Numbered from the stretch's first letter, positions 9,584 to 22,089 are shown. The stretch is 64,000 nt of DNA from Theodoxus fluviatilis (GCA_034096865.1 JAWQFJ010001130.1:1-64000), one strand, 5' to 3'. Numbers and translations are program-made. The notes: generated from the letters alone by a model not told the origin.

Positions 9584-10627
9584 ATCTCACTGTTTCATCG
9601 TCTCTCTCTTTCTCAGTGCGATCTCGCATTTACCTGATCACGATAATCGATTCAGTTCTCCTGAAGAGGGCTCTTCCCATCCCATCTTTGCCGGTAGACC
9701 TCTTTCCCCCCAAGTTCTTTTCGAGCCCCGGCCCCTCTCTCTCCCTATTTCAGCCGACGCCCTTAGCGTGGCTGGAAGGCCTGATTGATACAGCTTATGC
9801 CTCTTCTTTTGCTTCACCGTTTCTCATCCTCTGCACCCCACTCCTATCTTTCGAGGGGTTCTTCTTTTCTCCCAGGTTGTCTTGCGTGTGCTATTTTTGT
9901 CCCTAAACTATCCGTATAGTGGTTTTTTAGTGCTTCCCCATCATCGAGGGCTCTGCCACTATCTCCACCGCTCGCCCCCTTATTTTCCTCCAGCCCCGAT
10001 TCTCTTTCCGTTCTGTGCCTCCGGTCGAAGCAGGAGGCCACTTGGTCGAGATTTTTTGGGTGTATTTCCTGTTTGGTTTTCCAGATTTCTAGTCTTCTTA
10101 GAAACTGTGCTTTCTTGGTCTAGATTCATGTGTTGAACCTCTCCAGTATCTCTGCGAAAATGTCGACCCAGACTTGAGGCATTTGCAAATGCATCACTGC
10201 ATCTCTCGACTGAATTCGTTTTTATAAGCTGAATAATTCCATGCTGGGGATTGGTATATTCTTTTTTGTTATGCTGATGTGATTGAAAAAAGTATGAAAT
10301 AAAAGTTGTTTTGCGCTTGAGCCCACGGTCGGATTTAAATATCATACATGACTGTTTTTAACACTGTTCCAGACATTTATGAGCAGTTGATGCGCTCACT
10401 GCATGAGCGCAGCTGGCTGCCCAGTGGTCTGCATTATGCACATATCGATGTGTTTTGTCACCGCCTCGTAGTGCTCAGACATCATTTTATTCATGACCAA
10501 CCATATTTCTTATCTGCCTACTGGATGGGGCTGGAGGCAAGCAGACTGAAATATTAGACTGCGGAGGCTGGGAACACAGATAAAAAGTCAGAGCCATGCG
10601 ATTCTAGAACGGCAGGTCTGCATAGCA
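9581..10627. other. No gene recognised; one short hairpin
   Basis: Pyrimidine-rich to about 10040, then unique sequence. At 10391-10411 there is a perfect stem TGCGCTCA/TGAGCGCA with a 5-base loop. The 69-codon frame at 10348-10557 matches nothing I know. Confidence 0.5.
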
Positions 10628-10632
10628 GATGT

Positions 10633-10702
<70 letters not shown>
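10628..10702. repeat. (CT)n microsatellite
   Basis: About 36 uninterrupted CT units. Confidence 0.97.
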
Positions 10703-10705
<3 letters not shown>

Positions 10706-12770
10706 ATATAAACGATTACTTCGACACGCCCGCTTTTTCCAGCCGATCACTCATTCCTACAACAACCCACCCACTCCCACTTTCCTCCTCACCTTCCGTG
10801 TCTACCCTAATGTCTCTGTGTTCCGCACCGCCTTTTTCTTGTATAGATCTGCACAAGCCTGTAGAGTCAATCAGACTTGAACATCTCTCTCTTTCTCTCT
10901 TCCTGTAGTTGCTCGCACGCAAGTCCAATTACACCTGATCGAAAAGTCCCATTGTTGATGTGGACTTCGAGTGTGGGGAGTACACAGGATGGAGCGTCCA
11001 GTACCTTGTTGTAAGCGTGTGGAGACTTCTTGTTCATGTTAATTTCAGTCTCTGTGGCTTAACCCGCCTCGCAGACATTTTTCCTTTCTTCGCCTGCCGA
11101 ACCACCTCCCCGACCAATGGTTTCCTGAACCCTTCTCCCCCTCTCTCTCCCCTGGGCACCCCACTAAGTCCTTCCCTATTCTCTTCTGTATTGCCACCCG
11201 TACCCCACGCCTCCTTGATGAGGCATTGTTTGGCAGGGACAGTCTGCACAGATGTGGGGTCGTTCACCAGGTCAGACGTGCACGTGCGTGATGCTGATGG
11301 CGGTGGTGGCGCCGATAGTGGTGATGGCGGTGGTCCCGGTCGTGCCCAGGCTTTTCATGCCCCAACCTGCTGTGCGTGCTGCCCTCTGGTAGCACTGGGA
11401 CGTCAGGGGAAGACAGAGGGACCCTACATGCTTTATCCATTACAACCTGAGGTACCTAATTTGCCACAGTGGGAGCATTGTGGTGCTTTTCCATCATTTC
11501 CCCCTCTGTCCCTGTCCACGAGCTTGGTTTATTGGCTTAGGATGGTTGGTCGCTTCGAGATAGAAACTTCTTGGCGTATTTCTTTCCAGACGGTAGTGTT
11601 AAGAATTGTTGGCAAATATTGGTTAGGGGGAAGTTCGTCTTCATTGTAACAATGCATTAATCTTTGCCGTGTGTTGTCATCGATTTGAACAGAATTAAAT
11701 TTTCATGATTTTTTAAACCCTCGAACGCAATTTGTTTTCGATGATTCATGTGGCCGTGATGGATGCATCGAGTTAAACATTACGGTAACTGGCTGGGGGC
11801 GCACCTCGTGAACTAGCTGCGGATCATGTAATTGCGTTAATGAGATTGTGAATCTTTTTTTAAAATGCCATCCTACGGTCATCTTTTGGTGTCGCAGTTC
11901 ACAAATGCCACTCAGCGCGCCCGCCAGGAGTGATTCACGTAGCCCCGATGGAGAAATGAAGGCCTAATTGATTCCAATTAATTCACATGGCTTAGATGAA
12001 TGCGAGGAGGTAATTCATCTGCCGTGACGGATGAAGATTTGAACAATGGCGCCTAAGTGCAGGTTTACACGCAGCAATGGCTGCCTGCCATGTCGCCCCC
12101 GCGGGGACACCGACGGGCAGACGACACCCACGTGACCGGAAGTGGGCCTGCAGCCATTGTTTAGTGCCGTGAACCGCCGCGGTAGTTACCTCCCTTTGTG
12201 TACTCTTTTGAATATTCATTCGTCGTAGCCTGGATTTGGGGTTTGTACGGAGGAAATGATTTTCCACTTATGCCCGCATGTGGCGACAGCGATGGCAAAC
12301 ACTGGGTTTCGCATCGGTACGGTCACCCGAGACGGCATAAAGAAAGCTATTGGAGTCAATCGGATGGAAAATCTCACGTTATTACTGACAAACTGTAGCA
12401 CAGCGACGGGGAATTGCAGTAATTGGACGGCGGTTTTTGTCAAGATCTCGGGATTGACACAGTAAACATCGTACGCAGGTTGGGCCGATGCGTATGATTA
12501 AAGTGATTGTCCCTGTGTATGAGAAGAAAAGGGAAACGTGCACGTTTCGTTTCGTTTCTTTCAAGGGCAAGGAGTCCTTTGCAAACCGACACAGAGAGTG
12601 CTTTTGATGGGCTCTTGCTCCGTTAATAATGCTGATGAGGGGATATATAAATATGGACACTGTATTGAGTTTGATCAGTACCACAAAACTACTCAACACT
12701 CAGAGCTCGCTTGGTTCTTACCCTTCTCTGTATTTCTTCCTCCCACCCTCCACTTCCCACCCCCCGTCTG
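10703..12770. other. No gene recognised; possible cis-regulatory block
   Basis: 10960-11649 (plus) is an open frame of 229 codons that is not a simple repeat, but it has proline- and glycine-rich patches and no recognisable domain; in C-rich DNA it may be chance. 11690-12240 has several TAATTG/TTAATG/AATTAATT cores of the kind bound by homeodomain proteins, for example around 11971-11985, within otherwise unique sequence. This could be an enhancer; there is no direct proof. Confidence 0.35.
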
Positions 12771-13166
<396 letters not shown>

Positions 13167-13849
13167 CCCCTCCCCCCTCTCTCTCTCAAGCTCTTTTTCT
13201 CAAAGCTTCTTTTGAATCATTCCTTGTCTTTCGCTGTCATTCGCCATCTCATATCTCTGTGAATTTTTTTCATTTTCCTTACAAAAGCTCGATGGAAAAA
13301 CCTTGGCAACAGAATCGCCTTCGATCGACTTGACACCCGCTTTCATGTGAAGCGGCGTGGCCGCCTTGCTTTGCGTTGGGGAAGTCGGCATGGGATGATA
13401 AAATACTCCAATACGATCATCCGTGGGGCTGCTGCAAGAGAACTGAAGGAGCGAGTCATCGAGGGCGCTTCAGCGCTGCCTGAAGCCATGGGCTCCGATG
13501 GAGAGGCAAAAAGACGGAGGCGGCGAGAGGGCGGGGAAAAGAGAGTTGAGAAGCTCCAGATGCGGGCTTGCCAGCTATAGCGCTGTTTCCTTGGCATTTA
13601 TGCAGTGCTCCATTGATGGATGGTCTGTGTTGTTTTTGGTTTTTTGCTGTTTAGTCGGTTGTAAGGTGTGATGCCGCGTTAATTTTTTTTTGAGGTGGCA
13701 TATATTTAGATTTATAATGAAAAAAAGATGATTATCACGAAACTGGCTTGTTCGTTGATGTTATGGGTTGATGTGTGATAATGTATTTCGATGTTTTTTG
13801 CTTAAGGGATCCAAAAATATTTTTTTTTGTCGCGGAGTATGTGAGGCTT
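13167..13849. other. No gene recognised
   Basis: A 77-codon plus frame (13347-13580) rich in Arg and Glu matches nothing I know. 13620-13850 is T-rich. Confidence 0.45.
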
Positions 13850-14400
13850 GCTAGCTAAATGACGGATTAGGCACAAGGCTGAGTGTCAATCTGGCGGGAA
13901 TACCATGTAGAACATGGGAGGCTGAAGACTGGCTGTCGGGTTTGTTGCATCGCTGCTTGCATGGTTGGCTAGAAAGTTAATTGTCAGGTTACCTGCATCG
14001 CTACCTAGATGACGGGCTAGAGGGCTGGTAGTCTTGTTGGCTTAAAGGTTTCCTTCCAGGTTGCCTTCCAGGTTGATAGGAAGACAGGCGGTCAGATTGG
14101 CTAGAATGTTTACTGTCAGTTTGGAAGTGGAGGGGTGGCTGTACATTTTGCTGCAAGCCTGATTGGAAGGTTGGCTGGAAGGCTGGTAGTCATGATGGCT
14201 GTTAGATTTCCTTGTAGGTTGATAAGTAGATCAGCAGTCGGATTAGCTTGGAGGTTTTCTGTCGGGTCGGCAGTGAAAGAGTGGCTGTCAGTTAGGTTGC
14301 AAGACTGTCTGGATGGCTAGAAGGCTAGACTTAATGATGGCGAGAAGACTGGCTGTCGGTTTAGCTTGAAATCGGCTGCCTGCCAGGCTGTCAGGAAGGG
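13850..14400 (+). repeat. Decayed tandem repeat of about 150-bp units
   Basis: Three to four diverged copies can be lined up by shared landmarks: GGCTGGTAGTC (14020, 14181), GGTTGATA (14072, 14217), and GATTGGCTAGAATGTTTACTGTC against GATTAGCTTGGAGGTTTTCTGTC (14094, 14239). They are followed by GGATGGCTAGAAGGCTAGAC at 14311. The copies differ by many substitutions and small indels, so this is an old array. Function unknown. Confidence 0.6.
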
Positions 14401-14559
14401 TGGGAAGTGAGGCAAGCGGCCAGGGCGAGGAAGGAGGACAGAGAGGCAGGCGGTCATTATGCAAGGACAGCGTGCCAAGGATCGATACCCGATCCACTGT
14501 GGGCATCCAGGCCTCGCCCTTGGCGGGATCTCCTTGTCTCACGGGCTGAGACCCACAAA

Positions 14560-14700
14560 CACACTTGCACAGACAGACAGGCAGGCATGCAGGCAATTGG
14601 ACAGGCAGGCTGGCAGTGGGGCAGGCGGGGAAAATAGTCAGGCAGCTGGACAGGCAGGATGATTATCGGGCAGGCAGGCAGAGAGACGTAGACAGACGCT
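14560..14700. repeat. Degenerate (CAGG/CAGA)n tract
   Basis: Interrupted CAGG and CAGA units. It continues the GGCTGG-like composition of the array to its left. Confidence 0.8.
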
Positions 14701-14937
14701 TGTTTACGACTCGGCAGACAAGACTAGTAGATATGCAAGCAGGCGCAATGCACTGACAAACACAGATGGTGAAAGGCCTGGGACATAGACTTGCAGCACG
14801 CAGAAGAGAGTTCATGAATCTTGGTTGCATTTGCCGCCTTGCTTTCAGGGAGACAAGGTTTGACTGATCGGGTTCTCGTTCGGTCCGTTGCCTTCCCTCT
14901 GAAGTTGAGAGAGAGAGAAAGAGAGAGAGAACGAACG

Positions 14938-15598
14938 AACGAACGAACTTGTTTATTGTGCAGGCCAGCGGCCCATTACAATTGAACAAATCAACACCGA
15001 TATCAGTGCATTGGCGAGAGAGGTATTCTCGCACATCCTAAGCGTTTCTTCATTCTAAGAAAAATGAATTACTTGTCACCGAATGCACCGCGTCTTCCCG
15101 CTGTCTGTGTGCATGGTACAAGTAGGTGGCAATCGCTCTTATCGCTCTAGCATCATTATTTAACATAAGATGTACAAAAGGGTCTGTGCTTTTCCAATCA
15201 ACATACTGTGCCAAATATCTGCCCTGCAGTTCAGACAAAGCAGGGCAACCCAAAACAAAATGCCGTTCATCTTCAAATACCTCTCGGCAACCAGGACACA
15301 AAGTATCGTCGACATTTGAGAAGTACCTTAACTTATGTACAGAAAGATCACTAATACCCATTCGGAAGCGTATGAAGCAATCTCTGAACACTTTCTTATC
15401 CAATGCAAATAAATATTCTTCCACACCAAAACTAGTCTTGATTTCTCTATATAGCACAAATCTTTGACTTTTCCTCAACTTGCAAAACCACCGTTCTTTG
15501 AACGTCTCAATCATTCGCTCCTTCAGTGCTCTCAAAAAATTCCTTTCATCATGTACTCCCTGTGCTATCCAGATGTGCATCATATCATATGATATGAT

Positions 15599-15600
<2 letters not shown>
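14938..15600 (-). mobile_element. LINE 3' fragment: reverse-transcriptase C-terminus with zinc knuckle
   Basis: On the minus strand a frame from about 15590 to the stop near 15050 encodes the end of a non-LTR retrotransposon polyprotein: FRDCFIRFRMGISDLSVH, then CPGCREVFEDERHFVLGCP, the Cys-x2-Cys...His...Cys knuckle that follows the RT in such elements, and a helical tail ending NSFFLE. The 3' UTR has GGGCCGCTGGCCT (a small hairpin) followed by AATAAA and ends in GTTC units and CT (14901-14955). The RT catalytic core and endonuclease are absent because the copy is 5'-truncated at a palindrome next to a GA tract. The open frame to 15880 beyond it is not element sequence. Confidence 0.85.
15578..15599. 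repeat. 22-bp perfect palindrome at the LINE 5' junction
   Basis: Arms CATCATATCAT and ATGATATGATG meet with no spacer. It sits exactly where the LINE similarity stops and the GA tract starts, and may be a footprint of the truncated insertion. Confidence 0.8.

Positions 15601-15601
<1 letters not shown>

Positions 15602-15652
<51 letters not shown>
15602..15652. repeat. (GA)n microsatellite
   Basis: About 25 GA units next to the LINE 5' end. A shorter GA run lies at 16083-16107. Confidence 0.97.
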
Positions 15653-15656
<4 letters not shown>

Positions 15657-16985
15657 TGTTTGGAAACTGTAGTATGGGCCAAATGGGCCGCCATACTGTT
15701 GCACTGAAGGCTATAGCAAAGTAAGTGGACTGAGATGAGACATACTGTCAGTTGTAATTGATAGCTCGCCCATGCAATGTAAGTAGTGCACTCAGCACTC
15801 TGGGACGCAGATGACGAGACAAGGAAGTGAGAGAACAGGCAGACAGATGGGTCATTACAAGCCCGAGACCAGACTCGCAAAGATGCTTATCTTGATCGGA
15901 TCGGCTGGCGAGGTCATATTGGAAACAGGTGTTATTCTTCAAAGGTATTTTGAAGAGTGCTCGAAGAAAATCAATACACTCGCCGTCTCAGAGGTGGGAG
16001 GGTTATCATTGTGAAACTTGCAGGTCGACTGCCACCCACGGCATGGATTAGCTGCCAAGATTGATGGAAGAGGTAGAGGAAGGAGAGAGAGAGAGAGAGA
16101 GAGAGACTGTGGGGGTGGATGCAAATTGATTAGTGCAGTCGGGAGACTGAAAATAACGAAGACATTAGCAGACAGGTGGTTAGATGGTGGGAAGGGCGTA
16201 GCAGTATTAAAGCCAGACGAGAAACTGGATATCAGACGTAGAGCAGCATGATGGGTGCGAGACTCCCACATGGAGGAAAGGGCGAGCTCAGCCATTGTCT
16301 GTCTTACGACACTTCTTTTCCATGCAGAGGGACTAATTTTCTCACTTTCCTTTCCTTCCACTCCCTGCCTGCGTCTTCTGAAACCTGTCCGCCTTCTAGT
16401 GACATCTGATGACCTTTGCTGGCTCGGCGGAATTAGTCCCGTTCTCAACCCCTACTTCCTCCTCTCCGTCTCCTCCCTCCCTCCTCTCTTCTCTCCTCCT
16501 CCTCTTACTTTCTATATTTTTCTACTCGTTCCATTTCTTCAACCCCTTCTTCCTCCTCCTCTCCCTCTCCTCCCCCCCCCCTCCTTTTTTGTCTCCTTCT
16601 CCTCACAGTAATTTCCATTTATTTCTACCCGTTTCCCACATTCGCTGTGGATTTGGCGCACCACCCACCCGATGATGAAAGTGACCTTTTGTTCTGCAGC
16701 TTCTTGGTGTTGCAGCAGGCTCTGTGTATTTGAACATCGCCCGTCAAGTCGATCTCTGGTGGCCTTTGCAGTCCATCCCTTCTCGAACACGGAGAAATAT
16801 CCAACGGTGTGCGCGCGAAGACTCGCTAAGCGCGGCATCCTGTTGCTGATTATTCACTGTTATACCTTGAATCCTTACTGTCATGTTATCATGAAACGCT
16901 CTCAATGGGGTTACCTTCATGTGGAATGAGAGAGCTGGCCAAGGTCCAGATGGAATGAGTTTTCTTATATTTTGATTGGATCCAA
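15653..16985. other. No gene recognised
   Basis: Unique sequence to about 16300, then a long CT/CCT-rich stretch (16330-16615) whose Ser/Pro/Leu frames are compositional. Confidence 0.5.
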
Positions 16986-17156
16986 AGGCCTGTCTTAATT
17001 GAGCGACGCTTACGCACGCCTACTTCGCCGTAGTAGCAGTGCTAAGTAACCAATCAGGACGCAGCCGCATTCTAGTTCTGCGTCCTGATTGGTTAGATAA
17101 GATAACCATTACGGCGAAGTAGACATACGTGTTGCTCAGTTAAAACAAGGCCTTAA
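16986..17156. mobile_element. Foldback MITE with about 80-bp inverted arms
   Basis: The two halves are near-perfect inverted copies. The left arm holds CTACTTCGCCGTA (about 17020) and CCAATCAGGACGCAG; the right arm holds CTGCGTCCTGATTGG and TACGGCGAAGTAG, with only about 15 bases between. Outer ends are AAGGCCTGTCTTAATTGAGC and CTCAGTTAAAACAAGGCCTT. The arms differ by scattered substitutions and small indels. No clear target duplication is seen and there is no coding sequence. The structure is that of a palindromic miniature inverted-repeat element. Confidence 0.8.
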
Positions 17157-18004
17157 GGCACACAGGTGCTGCCTAGGGAGTAGGGTTGTTTTGTGCTTTT
17201 GCTGTGTGTGTGCGTGTGTACTCGCGCGCGTGCGTATGTGTGGAGTACAAATTTGAAAAGAAAATCACTACATGTACTGTATCTTTAAAACACGGCGTGA
17301 ACACTGTCGATCTTTCAATTCCTTAGAATAATTTTTTACAATGGGAGGAATTTTTAAATCCGATCTGGGCGAAGTCAAGTCGCCATTGGTCAAAGGTAAA
17401 CGAATAGGCGGAGTTAGGAAGAAAGAAATGTGTTACTGCAGGTCCGTTGTATAGGTCAAAGACTGAACTGTCAATCAGTTCTCAAGTTCCTCTCGTTTAC
17501 CCCTCCTAATCCCTCCTCCTCTACTCTCCTCCTCTACTCTCCTCCTCGCTCTTTCTCCTGCCCCCTCCCTCCGCCTTCTCTCCTTCATCCCGTCGACTCA
17601 TCCCTTCCTTTGTGGCCTGCTCGCCGACGTCTTGTCACCTTTCCCGCCTTTTGACCTGACTCGACTTTAGGGTGACATTTGGAGGTGGCGCTCCTAGCCG
17701 TGTCTCAGTCGCCTTTGTCAACATTCCCTGCGTCTTTCTCCGCCCGTCCTTTCCCCAGATCAGACCGTCGGGGCAGAGGTGGTTAGGTCGTCAGTTTTTC
17801 TCCCTCTTTTCCGGCTCCGTGTCAAAACGCCTTTTCGTCTCGGTGTGAGTTGGAGATGTTTTCGTTTCCCTGTCGTGCGAGTGTGCGGGCGGCGGTCGTA
17901 GGCGAACGGCAGACCGAGGAGGACTGATGGTGTCAAAATATGTTTGCGTGTGTCTTGGAATTTTGAAGATATTGATGCAGAACTGAAAGATATTTCATGG
18001 ACTA
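17157..18004. other. No gene recognised
   Basis: Contains a short GT patch (17200-17240) and a CT/CCT-rich stretch (17500-17650). No coding signal beyond composition. Confidence 0.5.
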
Positions 18005-18122
18005 AAGCACGCACGCACGCACGCACGCACGCCGACACACGCACGCACATACACACACACATACACACAAACACACAAACACATACACACACACACAAAC
18101 ACACACACACAAACACACACAC
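18005..18122. repeat. (ACGC)n-(CA)n tract
   Basis: ACGC units followed by CA with AAA interruptions. Confidence 0.95.
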
Positions 18123-18405
18123 TTTTTTCTAATGAAAATGATCTTACATCAGAGCTGTGATATCAGTATCGTTCCCCCCCCAAAAAAAAATTTACTCAGC
18201 TCTTGATTTAATTTTTAACCTTTTCAAATAATATATCATTGCGTTTATTTCTTTCTGTCAGTGCAAAAACAAAAATTTGAACAAATAGCAAAGATATAGA
18301 ATGATGCTTTGTACATGTGGCGGGTACATTCGTTCGTTAAGAAGTTTTTGATGATAGAACGTAACCAGATTACTTGAGCTAAGCACTCTCTTGATGCAGA
18401 AGGGG

Positions 18406-18412
<7 letters not shown>

Positions 18413-18470
<58 letters not shown>

Positions 18471-18560
18471 ACTGTCTCTGTCACTGTCTCTCATTGTCTG
18501 TCTGTCACTGTCTGTCTGTCACTGTCTGTTACTGTCTGTCTGTCACTGTCTGTCTGTCAC

Positions 18561-18655
<95 letters not shown>
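18413..18655. repeat. (CT)n/(CTGT)n compound tract
   Basis: CT run, then CACTGTCTGTCTGT units about 22 bp apart (18465-18560), a pure GTCT block, and a second CT run. Confidence 0.95.
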
Positions 18656-18659
<4 letters not shown>

Positions 18660-19960
18660 ATCCTGGATACTGTTGACCTCGAGGCAGCGTGCGTCACTGT
18701 CAATTGCGTGACTCTTCCTGCCGCTAGGTGGCTCTCTTTCCCTCCCTCCCCTTGATCACGCTTCCTGGACTTGACAAGTGACGTTTGGAGGATTTTTCCC
18801 CATCTCGTTCCTTGTCATGCCCCGCTTTGCTGTTGCTCCTTCCTCTTTTCCTATCAAGCTATGGGCAGTACGGTGGCCCACACTTGGTGAACTGGTTGGT
18901 ACTTCAGTGATTGGTACCGAGTTATCTGAAACTGTGGAAAACAATTTTGGTTTCCCTTCCTGTCTACACCCAACCGCCTATCCACAGATCCTCCCTCCCT
19001 CCTCACCCAGTTCTGTACCCTCCCATGCCCGTTAAATTAATGGGGTGTTTGCATCAGTCTCCCAAGTTTTTACTGATGTGAATGCGGGTCCACAGTTTAA
19101 CGATAACTCAGGAAATATGTCCCTTTCCCTACGTTGAGACATGCATGTATAATAACTTCCATTTTCATGTTATGCTGCTCCATTTTGTCTCAGAATGGAG
19201 AAATCCTCGTCTCTTTCCTGAGTGTTTTCTTTGACCTTGTCATTGTCATATCAACTCAAGCCTTCCCCTTCCTCCTACAACGTGCTCGGAGTGGTTATCG
19301 CGATCGTCATGTTCACGTGCATTGCATGTTCTACACTTGTTACTGATCGTCCACTTCTCCAAAAAGACACGCATCAATTTTGCACGACCTTGCCAAAGTC
19401 CATTTGATGTTCAAACTGATGGCATCCGAACCAGACACCTGCCTCGCATCGTTCCGTTATCTCGCCGTTGCCCGTCCATCTTCTTCCCTTGCCAGGGAGC
19501 CAGCCAATTTCCGCTTCCAAGGCTTCCTGCGTCAAACGTGACGGGAACGTTGCACGCAACTTCCCTGGCTCTGAGCGATGACGTCACGAGGCGTTTTTTG
19601 AGTTGCTGTTCGAAGGTTTTTTTTCTGTGTATCGTCATCGTGCTTGACTGTTAGGTGATGTGATTTTTCGAGATCTGTCTTTTTCTTTTTTTCTCGTCTG
19701 CTGCTTTCCTCGTGCTTAGGCCTTCACGTGCAATGCATATGAAGATAAAGGTTACGCGAATGAGATTTTAGATATGGAAGCGTATGCTACGTCTTTCAGT
19801 TTGACATTTAACGTTTCTTTTGAAAATGTTACAAAATCCAGTGTATTCCAGCCTGTAGGAAACGTCTTTATGATGTATTACAGAGATGTGTTAGTGTACC
19901 TATGTGTGCACGTGTGCTTCTATGTATCTCGGTCTCCGTGGTCTGATCTGTCTGCTTCGG
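18656..19960. other. No gene recognised
   Basis: Unique-looking DNA. Frames of 60-110 codons on both strands show no family I recognise. Confidence 0.5.
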
Positions 19961-20009
19961 GTGTCTGTGTCTATGTCTGTGTGTATATCTGTTTATCTAT
20001 CTGTCTGTC

Positions 20010-20046
<37 letters not shown>

Positions 20047-20153
20047 ATGTCTGTGTGTGTATATCTGTTTATCTATCTGTCTGTCTCTGTCTGTCTGTCT
20101 GTCTGTCTGTCTCTATGTCTGTGTGTGTATATCTGTTTATCTATCTGTCTGTC

Positions 20154-20194
<41 letters not shown>

Positions 20195-20450
20195 ATGTCT
20201 GTGTGTGTATATGTGTGTGTGTATCTGTATGTCTGCCTGTCTCTGTCAGTATGTCTGTCTGTCTGTCTCTCTGTCTGTCTCTATGTCTGTGTATACATGT
20301 GTATATGTGTGTGTGTGTATCTGTATGTCTGTCTGTCTGTCCTTGTGTCTGTGTGACTGTCTTTCTGTCTTTCTGTGTGTCTGTATCTGTGTGTCTGTAT
20401 CTGTCTGTGTGTCTGTCTCTGTGTCTCTGTCTCTCTCTGCTCCCCCCCCC

Positions 20451-20526
<76 letters not shown>
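19961..20526. repeat. GTCT tract with about 70-bp higher-order unit, then (CT)n
   Basis: A block containing TATGTCTGTGTGTGTATATC and TGTTTATCTATC, followed by a GTCT run, is repeated three times in tandem (from about 19968, 20046 and 20112). Diverged pieces with GTATATGTGTGTGTGTATC follow, then C-run/CT at 20441-20526. The array has evolved by duplication of a composite unit as well as by slippage. Confidence 0.9.
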
Positions 20527-20528
<2 letters not shown>

Positions 20529-21253
20529 GCTTTAAGCATTCCAAGGGCCAGAGCAAACTCGTGCAGCACGCTGTGTTATGACCGGACTGCGAACCACGTA
20601 TGTGCTGGCCTGCCCTCTGCTTGAAAGTGCAGCGGCCGCCCTTCCCCGTGTTGTGACAGTCCGCGTCTTCCCAGGGGAGAGATGAAGCTTCCTGATGGGA
20701 AAGTTTTCATAACTGCCGTCATGGAGTTTGCAGTGTTAACATTCTTCTTTCGGTGTGTGCGTCAGCAACACACTCTGGAGTCGTTTAGAAATGATTCAGT
20801 GTGGTCAAATGTCATTTTTGTGCGCGCCTCATGTAGTGCCAGAAAAACTGAGTGTATGCTGCTCTCGTGCCAAATCATTGCCCTCCTAACATGGAAACCA
20901 AGGGCTGCATACATTGTTGACGGCAGGAAACAAATGCACGGGTACCTGGTGTAAGATGTAGTCCTTTCTCTGACTCGTTGCATTGCTAATATGTGATTCA
21001 GATTAACGTTTTGTAAGTACCCTGAGATTAGCCAATATATCTGAGTGGCGAGAGAAGAAAAACGAGAAAAACAAAAACATATTCGGGTGGACTGTTAGTG
21101 CACGAGGCCGAAAGGGGGAGTGAGAGGGTGAGACGAGTAGGTTTGAGACAGAGCTAGAGATGTTCGCATGCTCTGGGTCTCCAAGGAAGGGGCACGGAAT
21201 GGCAAGGTTGACATTGACTCTAATTGGAGCTGACGTCAGTGTCAGCGGTTTGT

Positions 21254-21256
<3 letters not shown>
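20527..21256. other. No gene recognised
   Basis: Mixed sequence. The 90-codon frame at 20682-20954 (plus) is unrecognised. Confidence 0.5.

Positions 21257-21318
<62 letters not shown>
21257..21318. repeat. (CT)n microsatellite
   Basis: About 30 CT units. Confidence 0.97.
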
Positions 21319-21320
<2 letters not shown>

Positions 21321-21900
21321 GACGCCTCTACGTCGGGGTTGGTCGGCCATGTTGATGTGATGGACACGAAACCGCACTGGTCTGCCTGTCAGCTCTCGTT
21401 ATGTGGGCACCACTCGCTGTCTGGCCAGCATTATCAGACTCCCAGCAGCCCTATCCACCTCCCCTAGCCCCAACTTTCCATTGCAGGCTCTGAGATTATT
21501 TTGAAAATAAAATGACAGTGAAACAACTGCCTCATACACAGGGACAAGGCAAAAATGCGTTTATCTGGGCACTGCAGCTGTCTCGGAGCTATTCAGTGTC
21601 GGGAACTTAAGACATCCTAGTGTTTGGATGGGAGTGGCAGCAGTGTGTACAAAGGCACAAGGGCGCAAGTTCTATGGAGGGATCAGAGATGCCAGCCCCA
21701 CCACCACCACGTCATCCTGCCATATGTTCCCACAGAGAGGTCAACCTTCCATCCTGGATAGGCCTTATCAGCCACCTCTGTATCCAGTCATATCGGGGTC
21801 CTTGGCCCGGAATAGAGTAATGGTCCCCCTCCCAGCAGAAGGACACCAATTGTACATACAGAGCAATTAGTTACGTGCCTAACTGCTTCTGCCTGTGTTG
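21319..21900. other. No gene recognised; possible coding tail at 21628-21870
   Basis: The plus frame at 21628-21870 ends in a proline- and leucine-rich stretch with unusually protein-like composition (ILDRPYQPPLYPVISGSL). No domain is identifiable and splice sites are not convincing, so it stays unassigned. Confidence 0.3.
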
Positions 21901-22089
21901 GTTTGGGGTCAGAATAGACCCACTGCGTCTCCATACGCGATTCGTAAGAGGCGAATAACCAGGGACATCGTAACGTGATTTGCGCTTACTCTAAAACTGT
22001 TCTTGAGATTTTCGTGCTCGATGGCCTTGCATAGCCTGCGGGGACAGATAGGCCGTAAGACTCCATCCAACCAACCAACCAACCAACCT
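21901..22089 (+). repeat. Dispersed GGGTTGGGGG-family repeat, copy 2
   Basis: GGTTTGGGGTCAGAATAGAC, CCACTGCGTCTCC, CGTAAGAGGCGAATA, GACATCGTAACG, GGCCTTGCATAGCC and GATAGGCCGTAAGACTCCAT appear in the same order as in the other copies, ending in a CCAA tract (22065-22088). Confidence 0.85.

Noticed and set aside
10960..11649. 229-codon plus frame as a gene
   Set aside because: Low-complexity Pro/Ser/Gly parts, no domain, no promoter or splice support; kept only as a note in the region entry.
19774..20624. Frames of 150-253 codons with CLSVCL and SLSLSL
   Set aside because: Products of GTCT and CT microsatellites.
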